From the NCBI GenBank assembly GCA_027364735.1, contig DAHXOT010000029.1, positions 1 to 60,330 of the forward strand: a stretch of DNA of 60,330 bases, written 5' to 3'. The position numbers and the translations under genes were made by a program. Under the pieces are notes generated by a model. It saw only the letters and a program-made list of their open reading frames with translations, was not told the origin of the DNA and did not search any database. This document shows positions 1 to 9,346 of this stretch, piece by piece; the stretch's first letter is position 1, and each line of letters begins with the position of its first letter. Source of the stretch: Hydrotalea sp. (GTDB lineage Bacteria > Bacteroidota > Bacteroidia > Chitinophagales > Chitinophagaceae).

Positions 1-2
1 AC

Positions 3-3000
3 TTATTTTCTGGATAGAAACTTTCTACTCCAAGTCTTAAAATCTTCCGAAATTATGGACGCGCTGGGGACTATAAGCAGGGTTAAGATCGTTGATGATA
101 TGATCCCACCTATCACCGTAATAGCTAAAGGGCTCCATAGATTAGACCCCTCCTCCTTACTTATAGCCATAGGCAGAAGACCAAGAAGAGTAGTTAATGT
201 GGTCATTAAAATGGGTCTTAACCGAATACTGGCGGCTACAACGGCTGCTTTAAATGGATCTTTATATTCTAACCTCAATTTTTCGGCATTGGTTACAATT
301 AAAATGGCATTTGCTACCGATACACCTACCGACATGATAATACCCATATACGATTGTAAATTAAGTGTAGCACCGGTTGCCAATAACATAAGCATGGCAC
401 CTAATAAAACCGCAGGTACTGTAGATAATACGGCTAATGATAATCCAAAAGATTGATAGTTAGCTGCCATTAATAATAATATTACAATAATGGCTGCCAC
501 CAACCCATTTTGAAGTGTATCTAAGGTTTCAGTAAGTAAGGAAGACATTCCTTTTACTTCGGTTATTAAGCCTACCGGAGGTTGTCCTAATTCTTTAATA
601 GTTTTTTCAACTACACTGGTGGCATATCCTAAATCTTTTCCGTAAATATTGGCACTTACTGTAAGAAATCTTCTGGGGCCCGAACGGTCGTACTCTCCCG
701 GAATAGTATCTACACTTAAATCTGCAACATCGGCTAATATAGGTCGTAATTGGCCTTTTACCAATGGAACAGATCTTAACTGTTCTACCGAATTCATAAT
801 ATATTCCGGAATTTGAACTTGTGTTTGATACGTGTACGATGTTTTATCATCTAACCATAAATTTTTATTGGTATACCTGCTCGATGAAGTGGCATCGGTT
901 ACACTTTTAGAAACATCGTCAATTGATAAACCCATTTGAGAAAGTTTAGTTCTATCAATCTTTATGTTAATATTAGGAAAGTTCAATGGCTGTGCAATTT
1001 GCACATCGCGTAAAAAAGAAACTTTGTGCAATTTATCGGTAAGGTTTTTTGCATAAGTTTCAATATCCTTCATATTTTTTCCGGCAACACGTACTTCAAT
1101 TGGGGTTGATGCACCTTGAGCCATAATTTTTTCGGTTAATTCTATTGGCTCAAATGATACGCGTATTTCGGGAAAAGAGGTAGCAATACTTTTGCGTAAA
1201 GATTCTTTTAAATCATCCATCTTTCCTTTAAAGCCTTCGCTTAAATTTACTTGAATTAAAGCTTCGTGTGTACCGCTCGAGAAAATGTATAAATTACTGG
1301 TTCCAAAATTACTGGGTATTACACCAACATGAGCCGAAGTGATAGCAATATTTCCATTTACTGTAGAATCAATAATATCCAGAATTTTTTTAGTGGCTCT
1401 TTCGGTAACTTCTAACCTTGTACCATCGGGTTCTTTAATGTGCAATTGCAATTGACCATTATTGCTTTTAGGCAATAAATCTTTACCAATAATTACAAAA
1501 CAAGTACCTGCCGAAGCAAAAGCAATAATAAAATAAAACGTTCCAATAATTTTTCGTTTTGGCATCCATTTCTCCAATCGAGAGGCTAATGCCATTTTTA
1601 TTTTTTGGAAAAATCCATTTTCGTGGGCATTATGATGGTCTTCAAATTGATGTCTTTTTACTTCTTCAATTTCTTCGTCATTCAAAGCAAGTCCGGCATG
1701 TGCATGTTCTTTGTGATGATGATACTGAAACATTTCTGCTTTTAATAGCCAATTAGAAATAATAGGTACTAAAGTTTGAGCAGCGATGAAAGAAATAATC
1801 ATGGCAAAACCAATAGCCAACGAAATAGGTAAAAACATGGCTTTAGGTACACCGGTCATAATAAACGATGGTGCAAATACAGCCAAAATACTTAATAAGA
1901 TGAGTAGTAAGGGAAATGATATTTCGGTACAAGCATCTAAAATGGCTTGCTTTTTATTTTTTCCCATTTCTAAATGCTGATGAATATTTTCTATGGTAAC
2001 CGTGGCCTGATCGACGAGAATACCAATAGCCAATGCCAAGCCACTTAATGTCATTATATTAATGGTTTGCCCGGCTAATTTTAAGAAAAATACCGTACCC
2101 AATATCGATATTGGAATAGTAATAATTACCACCAAGCTACTCCGCCAATCTTTTAAGAAAATTAGTACCATTAATCCGGTGAGTATGGCTCCCAAAATAC
2201 CTTCGGTCATTAAACTTTTTGCAGCATTTATTACGAAAATAGATTGGTCGAACTCGTAACTAATATTCACATCATCGGGTAAAAGAGATTTCATTTCGGG
2301 CAACTTCTTCCTCAAAGCTTGTACTACATCCCAAGTAGAGGCATCGGCGGTTTTTACCACAGGAATATATACCGATCTTTTACCATTTACCAATGCATAA
2401 TCAACTGTAATATCGGCAGCATCGGCAACTTTGGCTACATCTTTTATAAATACGGTAGAAGCTCCATTACTTTTTACAGGAATATCATCAAATTGTTTTA
2501 CTCTATCTTCTAAAGAATTAATAGAAGTAATGTACATTATATTATTCACCCGCAAATTACCCGAAGGTGTAATGGCATTATTGTGTACCAAAGCATTTAC
2601 CACTTCATCGGGAGATAAATTAAAATTGCTTAATTTTTGAGGATCTACATTCACCACAACCGTTCTTGCATTAGAACCAAAAGGAGGAGCAGAACTCATA
2701 CCCGGAATAGTAGCAAATAAGGGTCGAACACGAGTTAATGCTAAATCGAATATATCTTTTAATGATCTTGTTTTAGAACTAAATACCAATTCGCCAACAG
2801 GAAGAGAAGAAGCATCGAACCTAATTACCACCGGAGGTAAGGCACTCGGCGGAAAAAATGCCATGGTTCTATTTACTTGCAAAGCCACTTGTGCAGAGGC
2901 TTCGGCCATGTTGGTACTTTCGTAAAATGTTAGTTTAATTAAGGATAATCCTTGTACGTTTTTACTTTCTATATTTTTTACACCATTAATATATAAAAAT

Positions 3001-3203
3001 TGATCTTGCATTCTGGTGGCAAAAAAACCTTCCATTTGCTTAGGGCTCATACCTCCGTACTGTTCTACCACATAAATAGTAGGCAAATTCAGTTGAGGAA
3101 AAATATCGATGGGGATGGTTTTAATGGCAACTACCGAAAATAATAACAAGCCAATAAACAACACCAATATAGTAATGGGCCTCTTTAATGCGGCTTTAAC
3201 CAT
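3..3203 (-). CDS. RND-family efflux permease
   Basis: Inner-membrane proton-driven RND pump of about 1066 residues, a full-length size for the family. I start at the ATG giving MVKAALKRPITILVLF, the usual RND N-terminus just before TM1, 7 bases after the upstream tolC-like stop; a longer in-frame reading adds 21 atypical residues. Two large periplasmic halves and repeated TM blocks are visible, ending in a late TM block with ANAILIV. The TM4 region reads LAIGILVDQATVTIENI, so only one of the two adjacent Asp seen in AcrB is present (D398, then Q399). The TM10 region has VANAILIV instead of the AcrB Lys context. A His-rich loop (9 His in residues 494-528) lies after the first TM block. Substrate cannot be read: metal and drug pumps are both possible. 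It is the third gene of an efflux operon; the periplasmic adaptor would lie beyond the left edge. Confidence 0.9.
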   Translation of the reverse strand: MVKAALKRPITILVLFIGLLLFSVVAIKTIPIDIFPQLNLPTIYVVEQYGGMSPKQMEGFFATRMQDQFLYINGVKNIESKNVQGLSLIKLTFYESTNMAEASAQVALQVNRTMAFFPPSALPPVVIRFDASSLPVGELVFSSKTRSLKDIFDLALTRVRPLFATIPGMSSAPPFGSNARTVVVNVDPQKLSNFNLSPDEVVNALVHNNAITPSGNLRVNNIMYITSINSLEDRVKQFDDIPVKSNGASTVFIKDVAKVADAADITVDYALVNGKRSVYIPVVKTADASTWDVVQALRKKLPEMKSLLPDDVNISYEFDQSIFVINAAKSLMTEGILGAILTGLMVLIFLKDWRSSLVVIITIPISILGTVFFLKLAGQTINIMTLSGLALAIGILVDQATVTIENIHQHLEMGKNKKQAILDACTEISFPLLLILLSILAVFAPSFIMTGVPKAMFLPISLAIGFAMIISFIAAQTLVPIISNWLLKAEMFQYHHHKEHAHAGLALNDEEIEEVKRHQFEDHHNAHENGFFQKIKMALASRLEKWMPKRKIIGTFYFIIAFASAGTCFVIIGKDLLPKSNNGQLQLHIKEPDGTRLEVTERATKKILDIIDSTVNGNIAITSAHVGVIPSNFGTSNLYIFSSGTHEALIQVNLSEGFKGKMDDLKESLRKSIATSFPEIRVSFEPIELTEKIMAQGASTPIEVRVAGKNMKDIETYAKNLTDKLHKVSFLRDVQIAQPLNFPNINIKIDRTKLSQMGLSIDDVSKSVTDATSSSRYTNKNLWLDDKTSYTYQTQVQIPEYIMNSVEQLRSVPLVKGQLRPILADVADLSVDTIPGEYDRSGPRRFLTVSANIYGKDLGYATSVVEKTIKELGQPPVGLITEVKGMSSLLTETLDTLQNGLVAAIIVILLLMAANYQSFGLSLAVLSTVPAVLLGAMLMLLATGATLNLQSYMGIIMSVGVSVANAILIVTNAEKLRLEYKDPFKAAVVAASIRLRPILMTTLTTLLGLLPMAISKEEGSNLWSPLAITVIGGIISSTILTLLIVPSASIISEDFKTWSRKFLSRK

Positions 3204-3210
3204 GATTTTT

Positions 3211-4605
3211 TTATTTAATAAGTTGAATAAATGAATCGATATTACCGGTGGCAGAAGCTTTATCAACTTTTGCTAAATACCAACTGCTTAATGCTTCTAT
3301 ATAATCTGTTTGCGAACGATACAATACAAATGCAGCATTAGTAAGGTCTATTAAATTTATAATACCGGCTTTATATTGGGCTAATGTTTGATTAAATACT
3401 TCAACAGCAGACTCCATTTGATTTGGCAATTCTCGTAAATCACTTGAATAAGTATATAAAGCATTATCTGCTTGTAAAGAGGCATTAGAAAGTACCAATT
3501 TTTCCTGACGTAATGCATCATCAACAGCTTGTGTTTGGTATCGGTTAACAGCTAATTTATCTCGTCTTTTAATGCCATTAAACAAATCGTAAGTTACACC
3601 TACACCAAACATATAATTGAATCGCTGATATCCTAATCCCTCAGACAATGCCTTATAATTATCGTTATATTGAATGCTAGAACCCCTTGCCCATGCACTA
3701 CCAGCTACAAATAATTTGGGCATATATGATTTACTAATTACAAACTGATTAGTAACAAAAATTTGCTTTTGTTTATTAATGTAATCGATAAAAGGATGAT
3801 TAATGGTATCTGCCGCCATATTATTCGGTTCAATATCATTAATGTTAAACGATTGTAATGCCAATGTATCAATAGTAACATTACTTGCAGGAATACCTGT
3901 ATAATAGGCTAATTGCTGTTTAATAGAAAGAATACTGCCAAAAGATTGATTATAATTAATTTTCGCTTTCGATAATTCTGCCTTTGCCAAAGCCGTATCT
4001 GAACCGGGCTTTATACCACTTAATGCGAGTGCTTTAATAACACTGTATATTTCGTTATAATGCTTTACATTTTCCGAATCGGTACTAAGTTTAAATTGAT
4101 ATTTAAGCAGGTTAAAATATAATTTACATATTTCAGTTTCTACAGAATAAACATCTTTCTGCAAACCAGATTTTTGTACATTTAAAAATGAAGTAGCATT
4201 ATTAATTCTGGCTTTCTTCAAACCAAAATCATATAACTCGTATTGACTATATAATACAGCAAAATTTCCAGTTGCTAATTGAGAGTTGTTATCGCCTCTT
4301 AATCCACCAACCACTGCAGGATTAACACCAATAGGTAAAAAACTACCAACCAACGAATTGGTAGTACCTAAATTTATTTGATCGTTTACATGCATATCGG
4401 GCAAATACACTTCGTTACGAGTATCTTTCACAAATGCTTCGGCACTTTTAATTAAAGATTGATCTTGTTGCAAAAACGGTAAATGCGATTTAGCTGCATC
4501 AACTAACTGCGATAATGTAAGTACTTTTTGTTGAGCATTCAGTTGAGCACTGATTATAAAAAAAATATATAAAAAGAATTGAATTCTTTTATTCAATAAA
4601 AACAT
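3211..4605 (-). CDS. TolC-family outer membrane efflux protein
   Basis: Predicted outer-membrane exit channel of 464 residues. It has an N-terminal signal peptide (hydrophobic stretch to about residue 24, ending LNAQQ) followed by long amphipathic helices with the internal duplication typical of TolC/OEP proteins: VLTLSQLVDAAKSHLP near the start, and GIINLIDLTNAAFVLYRSQ in the second half, a characteristic OEP helix. Length is normal. It sits between a small exported protein and the RND pump on the same strand, 7 bases from the pump start, so the two are almost certainly co-transcribed and form a tripartite exporter with an adaptor not seen here. Confidence 0.9.
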   Translation of the reverse strand: MFLLNKRIQFFLYIFFIISAQLNAQQKVLTLSQLVDAAKSHLPFLQQDQSLIKSAEAFVKDTRNEVYLPDMHVNDQINLGTTNSLVGSFLPIGVNPAVVGGLRGDNNSQLATGNFAVLYSQYELYDFGLKKARINNATSFLNVQKSGLQKDVYSVETEICKLYFNLLKYQFKLSTDSENVKHYNEIYSVIKALALSGIKPGSDTALAKAELSKAKINYNQSFGSILSIKQQLAYYTGIPASNVTIDTLALQSFNINDIEPNNMAADTINHPFIDYINKQKQIFVTNQFVISKSYMPKLFVAGSAWARGSSIQYNDNYKALSEGLGYQRFNYMFGVGVTYDLFNGIKRRDKLAVNRYQTQAVDDALRQEKLVLSNASLQADNALYTYSSDLRELPNQMESAVEVFNQTLAQYKAGIINLIDLTNAAFVLYRSQTDYIEALSSWYLAKVDKASATGNIDSFIQLIK

Positions 4606-4633
4606 TTTAAATTATTTATGTTTAAAAAAAGGT

Positions 4634-5023
4634 TTATACTAAAGATAAATCAAAAGGTGGCCCACGTAAAGAATAATGATCAACTATTAATGAATGAAGT
4701 GATGATTGGTAATTAGGATAATTTACCAAAATAGCTGTATAAACAATGGCTTCTGCATAGGGTAGTTCTGGGGCAAATTCGCAAGTAATATTCTCGAATC
4801 GTTTGTTTAAATGTTGTTTCGATTTATTATTTGACTGTTTTGTGCCTAAAGAAAATTTTACATTGACAGCTTGTTGTATTGGCTTTAATGAAGAAACACT
4901 TGTATGTTGAGAATAATTACTAATATTTACATTAAAACATAATTGAACACAAAAAAATACGGTATACACCGTAAATATGATAATAGAACGAAATACTTTG
5001 CTATTGATTATATTTTTTCCCAT
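4634..5023 (-). CDS. Small exported hypothetical protein heading the efflux operon
   Basis: 129-residue protein that I cannot assign to a named family. An N-terminal hydrophobic stretch (about residues 10-27, SIIIFTVYTVFFCVQLCF) looks like a signal peptide or anchor. The rest is polar, with a C-terminal SLRGPPFDLSLV. An ATG start at 5023 is preferred to an in-frame TTG four codons upstream. It lies 28 bases upstream of the TolC-like gene on the same strand. In Bacteroidota, short secreted proteins often head efflux operons, so a role linked to that pump is plausible but unproven. Confidence 0.55.
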   Translation of the reverse strand: MGKNIINSKVFRSIIIFTVYTVFFCVQLCFNVNISNYSQHTSVSSLKPIQQAVNVKFSLGTKQSNNKSKQHLNKRFENITCEFAPELPYAEAIVYTAILVNYPNYQSSLHSLIVDHYSLRGPPFDLSLV

Positions 5024-5234
5024 TAGATTTTTCAAAGCTAAATATTTTATTCAAATGATATGCCGTTATGCCTTCATTAAAAAATGATTTTACAGTTTTT
5101 TGGGAGTTTTTTTATTTCTTACATTTAATTAAATCGCCACAACTATAGTAATTTTATAAGGTTGATTACGAGATTATCATCCTTCATAACAAGTAATCAA
5201 ATCAATAATTTTTTTAAAAGTTTAACTTTTATTT

Positions 5235-6287
5235 ATGTTCTTCACCAAAGCTTATGCAGCACAAAGCAGCACAACTCCTTTAGTCCCTTTTGAATTGTAT
5301 AGAAGATCTCTTAAGGATAATGATGTGCATATTGAAATTTTATACTGCGGTATCTGCCACTCAGATATTCATCAAGTAAGAAATGAATGGGGCGGATCGA
5401 TGTATCCCATGGTTCCGGGACATGAAATTGTTGGTAAAGTAATAGCCATTGGCAATAAAGTAGAAAAGTTTAAAATAGGTGAAACAGTTGGTGTGGGTGT
5501 TATGATTGATAGCTGCAGACAATGTAAAAACTGCATAAACGATTTAGAGCAATATTGTATTGAAGGAATGACGGGCACTTACAATGCCATAGAACGTGAT
5601 GGAAAAACAATAGCACAAGGTGGTTATTCTTCTCAAATAGTTGTTAACGAACATTACGTATTACACATTGCCGATACATTGCCGCTTAATGCAGTTGCTC
5701 CATTACTTTGTGCAGGCATTACAACGTACTCGCCTTTACGTTACGCAAATGTTGACCATACAACGAAAGTAGGCGTTATTGGATTAGGCGGATTAGGACA
5801 CATGGCTGTAAAGTTTGCCGTTGCATTTGGTGCACATGTTACTGTAATAAGCACATCGCCCGATAAAGAGGCCGATGCAAAAAAGTTAGGTGCACACCAA
5901 TTTATTTATTCGAAAGATGAGGAGCAAATGAAAAAATATAAAAGCTATTTTAATGTGTTACTCGATGCAGTTTCTGCTAATCATAATTATTCAAAATACC
6001 TCGACTTATTGGATATAGATGGCAAAATGATGGTGGTAGGATTACCCCAAACTTCACCCAATATTTCTCCCTTTTCTTTAATTAGTAATAGAAGAAGTAT
6101 TACCGGCTCTATGATTGGTGGAATGAAAGAAACGCAAGAAATGCTCGACTTTTGTGCACAACACCATATTGTTGCCAACGTGGAAGTTATCCCTATTCAA
6201 AAAGTGAATGAGGCATACGAAAGAATGTTAAAAGGAGATATAAAATATAGGTTTGTGATTGATATTGCATCTTTAAATGAAAAATAG
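5235..6287 (+). CDS. Zinc-dependent NAD(P) alcohol dehydrogenase, cinnamyl-alcohol type
   Basis: 350-residue medium-chain dehydrogenase that oxidises alcohols or reduces aldehydes in the cytoplasm. Catalytic zinc ligands are visible: C41 in YCGICHSDIH and H63-E64 in PGHE, with a later Cys in APLLCAGITTYSPL. The structural zinc site has four Cys at about 94, 97, 100 and 108. The cofactor-binding Rossmann motif is GLGGLGHMAVKFA. The pattern matches the CAD/YahK branch; the physiological substrate is unknown. It is transcribed alone, divergent from the efflux operon and convergent with the DUF5723 gene, whose stop is 3 bases away. Confidence 0.9.
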   Translation: MFFTKAYAAQSSTTPLVPFELYRRSLKDNDVHIEILYCGICHSDIHQVRNEWGGSMYPMVPGHEIVGKVIAIGNKVEKFKIGETVGVGVMIDSCRQCKNCINDLEQYCIEGMTGTYNAIERDGKTIAQGGYSSQIVVNEHYVLHIADTLPLNAVAPLLCAGITTYSPLRYANVDHTTKVGVIGLGGLGHMAVKFAVAFGAHVTVISTSPDKEADAKKLGAHQFIYSKDEEQMKKYKSYFNVLLDAVSANHNYSKYLDLLDIDGKMMVVGLPQTSPNISPFSLISNRRSITGSMIGGMKETQEMLDFCAQHHIVANVEVIPIQKVNEAYERMLKGDIKYRFVIDIASLNEK

Positions 6288-6290
6288 CAA

Positions 6291-7748
6291 TTAATATTTA
6301 GGGCAATCAATACCGTCATTTTCTTTTTTTCGGAAAGGATGAACATTTAACATTATATAAAATCCGCCATTTAAAGTTTGTGTTCCTTTTTTAAACCATT
6401 TATAAAAATCTAAGCTATGCACACCTAACAACAATGGCCCCAATTTTAAAGCTCCACCAATCCATAATTGTCCTTGTGTATTATATTGTATGGGCAAATA
6501 TGCTCCAAAATTCGCTGTCTCCCATCTGGGTGTAATAGTTAATAAGTTAATTTCTCGTGTTCGCAATTTCATCCAAGGTTCGGTTGAAAAAATATTAACA
6601 CTAAGTTCTCCATTTACAAAAAAATGATTCCCTAAATTTCTATCTACATTAATTACAATTCTTGTTGGATTAGCAATTGCAAAAGCACTACGCAAAGTAT
6701 CAACTTTATTAAAATAATTGTTTAATGTATTTCTTACTTCGGTTAGTGTAGTGGCATTAGCTAATTGCAATTGCAAAGTTGTATCAATAGCAGTTGTTTT
6801 TGGCATGCTAACATTAAATGAACCTCCTGCAGGTTCGTACCTGTTTTTACCAATATCCATAATACTTACTCCTATTTTCCAATCATAATTTTCGGGCGTT
6901 ATTGTTTCATCATCAAAAGGTATGTTTTTTCTAAAAAGATATTCAAACCCAATGCTAAAGTTGAGTGCAGATAAAGTGTTTTTTACAAAAGTTTTTGTAT
7001 TACTTAGTATACTCCTATTGGCATCGAGCAAACTATAATTATAGGAATATGCAGCCTGAGCAGAACCTCCGGTAATTGGATAAAAATTTCCATTAGTAGT
7101 AGCCTGCTCAGCATAAGTAAGATGTAACATATTAAAATCGGCACCGGATAATCCTCTTGTATAGGCCATAGTTATGCCACCCGATAATCTGGATGAGGGT
7201 GTTTCTTGCAACACTCTGGAATAATTGAGATTAAATTCGGCCCAACCACTATTGGTAAGATACCCTTGCATAAAATCAACCTTATTATTGGCATGTAAAA
7301 AGCTCTGTAAACTGCTAATACTGTCGCTATAAGCAAAAGGCATTGTTTTGGCATTTACAAACATTCTGCCTCTTAGCCCAAATGCGAGAGCACTTTTTTT
7401 ATTGATTTGAAACCTTGCATTTAAAACGGACAGATCCATATTAGCATGAAAATATCTCGATCTTAATCCATTTGTAAATTCGGTATATGCTGTATTAAAT
7501 TGACGTAAAGAGGCATCGTTAATGGTAAATAATGAGTTACTTATTCCCAACTGACCGGAAAAAATATTTACATCCCATTTATATGCCGAGTTAATAGTAG
7601 AAGCTGGATTAACATACATACTTGTAACCCCTGCATAAGGCGAACCATTAATTGCATGATAACTCTGCCCAAAACTCATTTCAAAAAGAAATGAACATAA
7701 AAAAGCTGCAAATAAATATATTTTAAATTGGGGGGAAGATGATTTCAT
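6291..7748 (-). CDS. DUF5723-type outer-membrane protein
   Basis: 485-residue exported protein with a signal peptide (hydrophobic residues about 10-27, ending FGQ). The mature start SYHAINGSPYAGVTSMYVNPAS resembles the conserved N-terminus of Bacteroidota DUF5723 proteins, which are predicted outer-membrane beta-barrels. Alternating aromatic/polar strands continue through the sequence and it ends in a barrel-like GGFYIMLNVHPFRKK segment. Function is unknown for the family. It is downstream of the ammonium transporter on the same strand, with a hairpin in between, so it probably has its own promoter. Confidence 0.7.
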   Translation of the reverse strand: MKSSSPQFKIYLFAAFLCSFLFEMSFGQSYHAINGSPYAGVTSMYVNPASTINSAYKWDVNIFSGQLGISNSLFTINDASLRQFNTAYTEFTNGLRSRYFHANMDLSVLNARFQINKKSALAFGLRGRMFVNAKTMPFAYSDSISSLQSFLHANNKVDFMQGYLTNSGWAEFNLNYSRVLQETPSSRLSGGITMAYTRGLSGADFNMLHLTYAEQATTNGNFYPITGGSAQAAYSYNYSLLDANRSILSNTKTFVKNTLSALNFSIGFEYLFRKNIPFDDETITPENYDWKIGVSIMDIGKNRYEPAGGSFNVSMPKTTAIDTTLQLQLANATTLTEVRNTLNNYFNKVDTLRSAFAIANPTRIVINVDRNLGNHFFVNGELSVNIFSTEPWMKLRTREINLLTITPRWETANFGAYLPIQYNTQGQLWIGGALKLGPLLLGVHSLDFYKWFKKGTQTLNGGFYIMLNVHPFRKKENDGIDCPKY

Positions 7749-7777
7749 GCCTTACAGAGTAATATGTAAAAATAAGG

Positions 7778-7815
7778 AACTGCCCATCTACAAAACAAAT
7801 GATAAATGGGCAGTT
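7778..7815 (-). terminator. Hairpin downstream of amt
   Basis: Perfect 10-bp inverted repeat (AACTGCCCAT at 7778-7787, ATGGGCAGTT at 7806-7815) with an 18-base loop, just after the amt stop. On the minus strand it is followed by a T-rich stretch. It is probably a terminator for amt; the loop is larger than usual. Confidence 0.55.
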
Positions 7816-7842
7816 AGATATTTTAAGGAAAAAATAAGATAC

Positions 7843-9186
7843 TTATAATTTTTCTCCGTGTTGCGACCAATCTAATCCTTCTTTTTCTTCATCGGCTGTA
7901 ACACGTAAAGGAGTTATAAAATCGGTTATCTTTAATAAAAGTAACGATCCAAAAAAAGCAAACAGCGATACACCAACTACAGCTGTAAGATGAATAAAAA
8001 ATAATTTCGTTTCGCCAAAAATCAATCCGTTATTCACCACTGCACTATTAATACTTTTATGTGCAAAAACCGCCGTAAGTAACATCCCTGAAATACCACC
8101 AACACCATGACAAGGGAAAACATCTAAAGTATCATCCAAAGAAGTTTTAGTTCTCCATTCAACCATTAAATTACTTACTAAACTACTAACAATACCAACC
8201 GTTAAAGCATGAGGAATACTAATAAATCCTGCAGCAGGAGTAATAGCAACCAATCCTACTACAGCACCAATACAAGTACCCATAGCACTAGGTTTGCGAC
8301 CTCTAATTGCATCGAAAATGACCCATGCAAAAGCAGCAGAAGCAGAAGCGGTAGTTGTAGTAGCTAATGCGGTAGCTGCTAATCCATTTGCACCAAAGGC
8401 AGAACCGGCATTAAATCCTAACCAACCGAACCATAATAAACCCGTACCCAACATAACATAAGTTATTCTTGCCGGGTTATGATTAGGTTCATTTCTTTTC
8501 TTTAAATAAATAGCACTAGCCAATGCAGCCCAACCGGCACTCATGTGCACCACTGTACCACCGGCAAAATCTAACACGCCAAACTTCGATAAAATTCCAT
8601 CCGGATGCCAAGTGGCATGAGCTAAAGGAGAATATATGAAAATACTGAACAAGGCAATGAATAAAACATAAGAAGTAAACCGAATTCTTTCGGCAAAAGC
8701 ACCCGTAATTAAAGCCGGAGTAATGATAGCAAATTTTAATTGATAAAAAGCAAATAATACTAAAGGTATGGTAGCAGCCAATTTAATACTACCATCGGCC
8801 GAAGTAATAGGACCACCTTCTATAACGCCTTTCATCATAAAAAAAGTAAAAGGATTACCTATAATACCGCCAATTGATTTTCCAAAGGCCAAACTAAAAC
8901 CAACAACTACCCAAATTATTGTAATAATTGCCATACTCATATAACTTTGAAGCATTGTTGAAAGAACATTTTTCTTATTCACCATTCCTCCATAAAAGAA
9001 AGCCAATCCGGGTGTCATAATCAGCACTAACCCTGTAGCACAAAGCATCCATGCAATGTCGGCAAAATTAATATCGGAATTGGGTTTAATGTTTTGCTGA
9101 GGTAAACTGGGAAAAAAGAAGCTCAGAATAACAATTACCAATAATAGAATGAAAGGAATTAAGGCTAAACGGCGGGTCATCGACAT
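7843..9186 (-). CDS. amt: Ammonium transporter, Amt family
   Basis: 447-residue inner-membrane channel for NH4+/NH3. About eleven to twelve TM segments are visible. Family signatures are clear: DIAWMLCATGLVLIMTPGLAFFYGG near the N-terminus, DFAGGTVVHMSAGWAAL with the first pore His, and FPCHGVGGISGMLLTAVFA with the second. An extra N-terminal hydrophobic segment may be a signal sequence. No PII (GlnK) gene is adjacent in this window, which is unusual for an amt locus. Confidence 0.95.
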   Translation of the reverse strand: MSMTRRLALIPFILLLVIVILSFFFPSLPQQNIKPNSDINFADIAWMLCATGLVLIMTPGLAFFYGGMVNKKNVLSTMLQSYMSMAIITIIWVVVGFSLAFGKSIGGIIGNPFTFFMMKGVIEGGPITSADGSIKLAATIPLVLFAFYQLKFAIITPALITGAFAERIRFTSYVLFIALFSIFIYSPLAHATWHPDGILSKFGVLDFAGGTVVHMSAGWAALASAIYLKKRNEPNHNPARITYVMLGTGLLWFGWLGFNAGSAFGANGLAATALATTTTASASAAFAWVIFDAIRGRKPSAMGTCIGAVVGLVAITPAAGFISIPHALTVGIVSSLVSNLMVEWRTKTSLDDTLDVFPCHGVGGISGMLLTAVFAHKSINSAVVNNGLIFGETKLFFIHLTAVVGVSLFAFFGSLLLLKITDFITPLRVTADEEKEGLDWSQHGEKL

Positions 9187-9293
9187 GATAGTAATTTTTT
9201 AATTATATGAATAATTTTATAAAATTTATACAAATATTGCATCAATTTTTTAAAAAACAATCATATTTTTAATTTTATTATTTGAATATTATT

Positions 9294-9318
9294 AAAAAAA
9301 GCCACCGATTAGGGTGGC
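9294..9318 (-). terminator. Rho-independent terminator of the aminotransferase gene
   Basis: 6-bp stem (GCCACC at 9301-9306, GGTGGC at 9313-9318), 6-base loop, then seven A on the plus strand (T on the minus) at 9294-9300. It lies 28 bases past the aminotransferase stop. Confidence 0.85.
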
Positions 9319-9346
9319 AGTTATAAGTTATTTCAATTATACTATT

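Noticed and set aside
55-456. Plus-strand frame of 133 codons
   Set aside because: It lies antisense inside the RND pump gene and has no family features.
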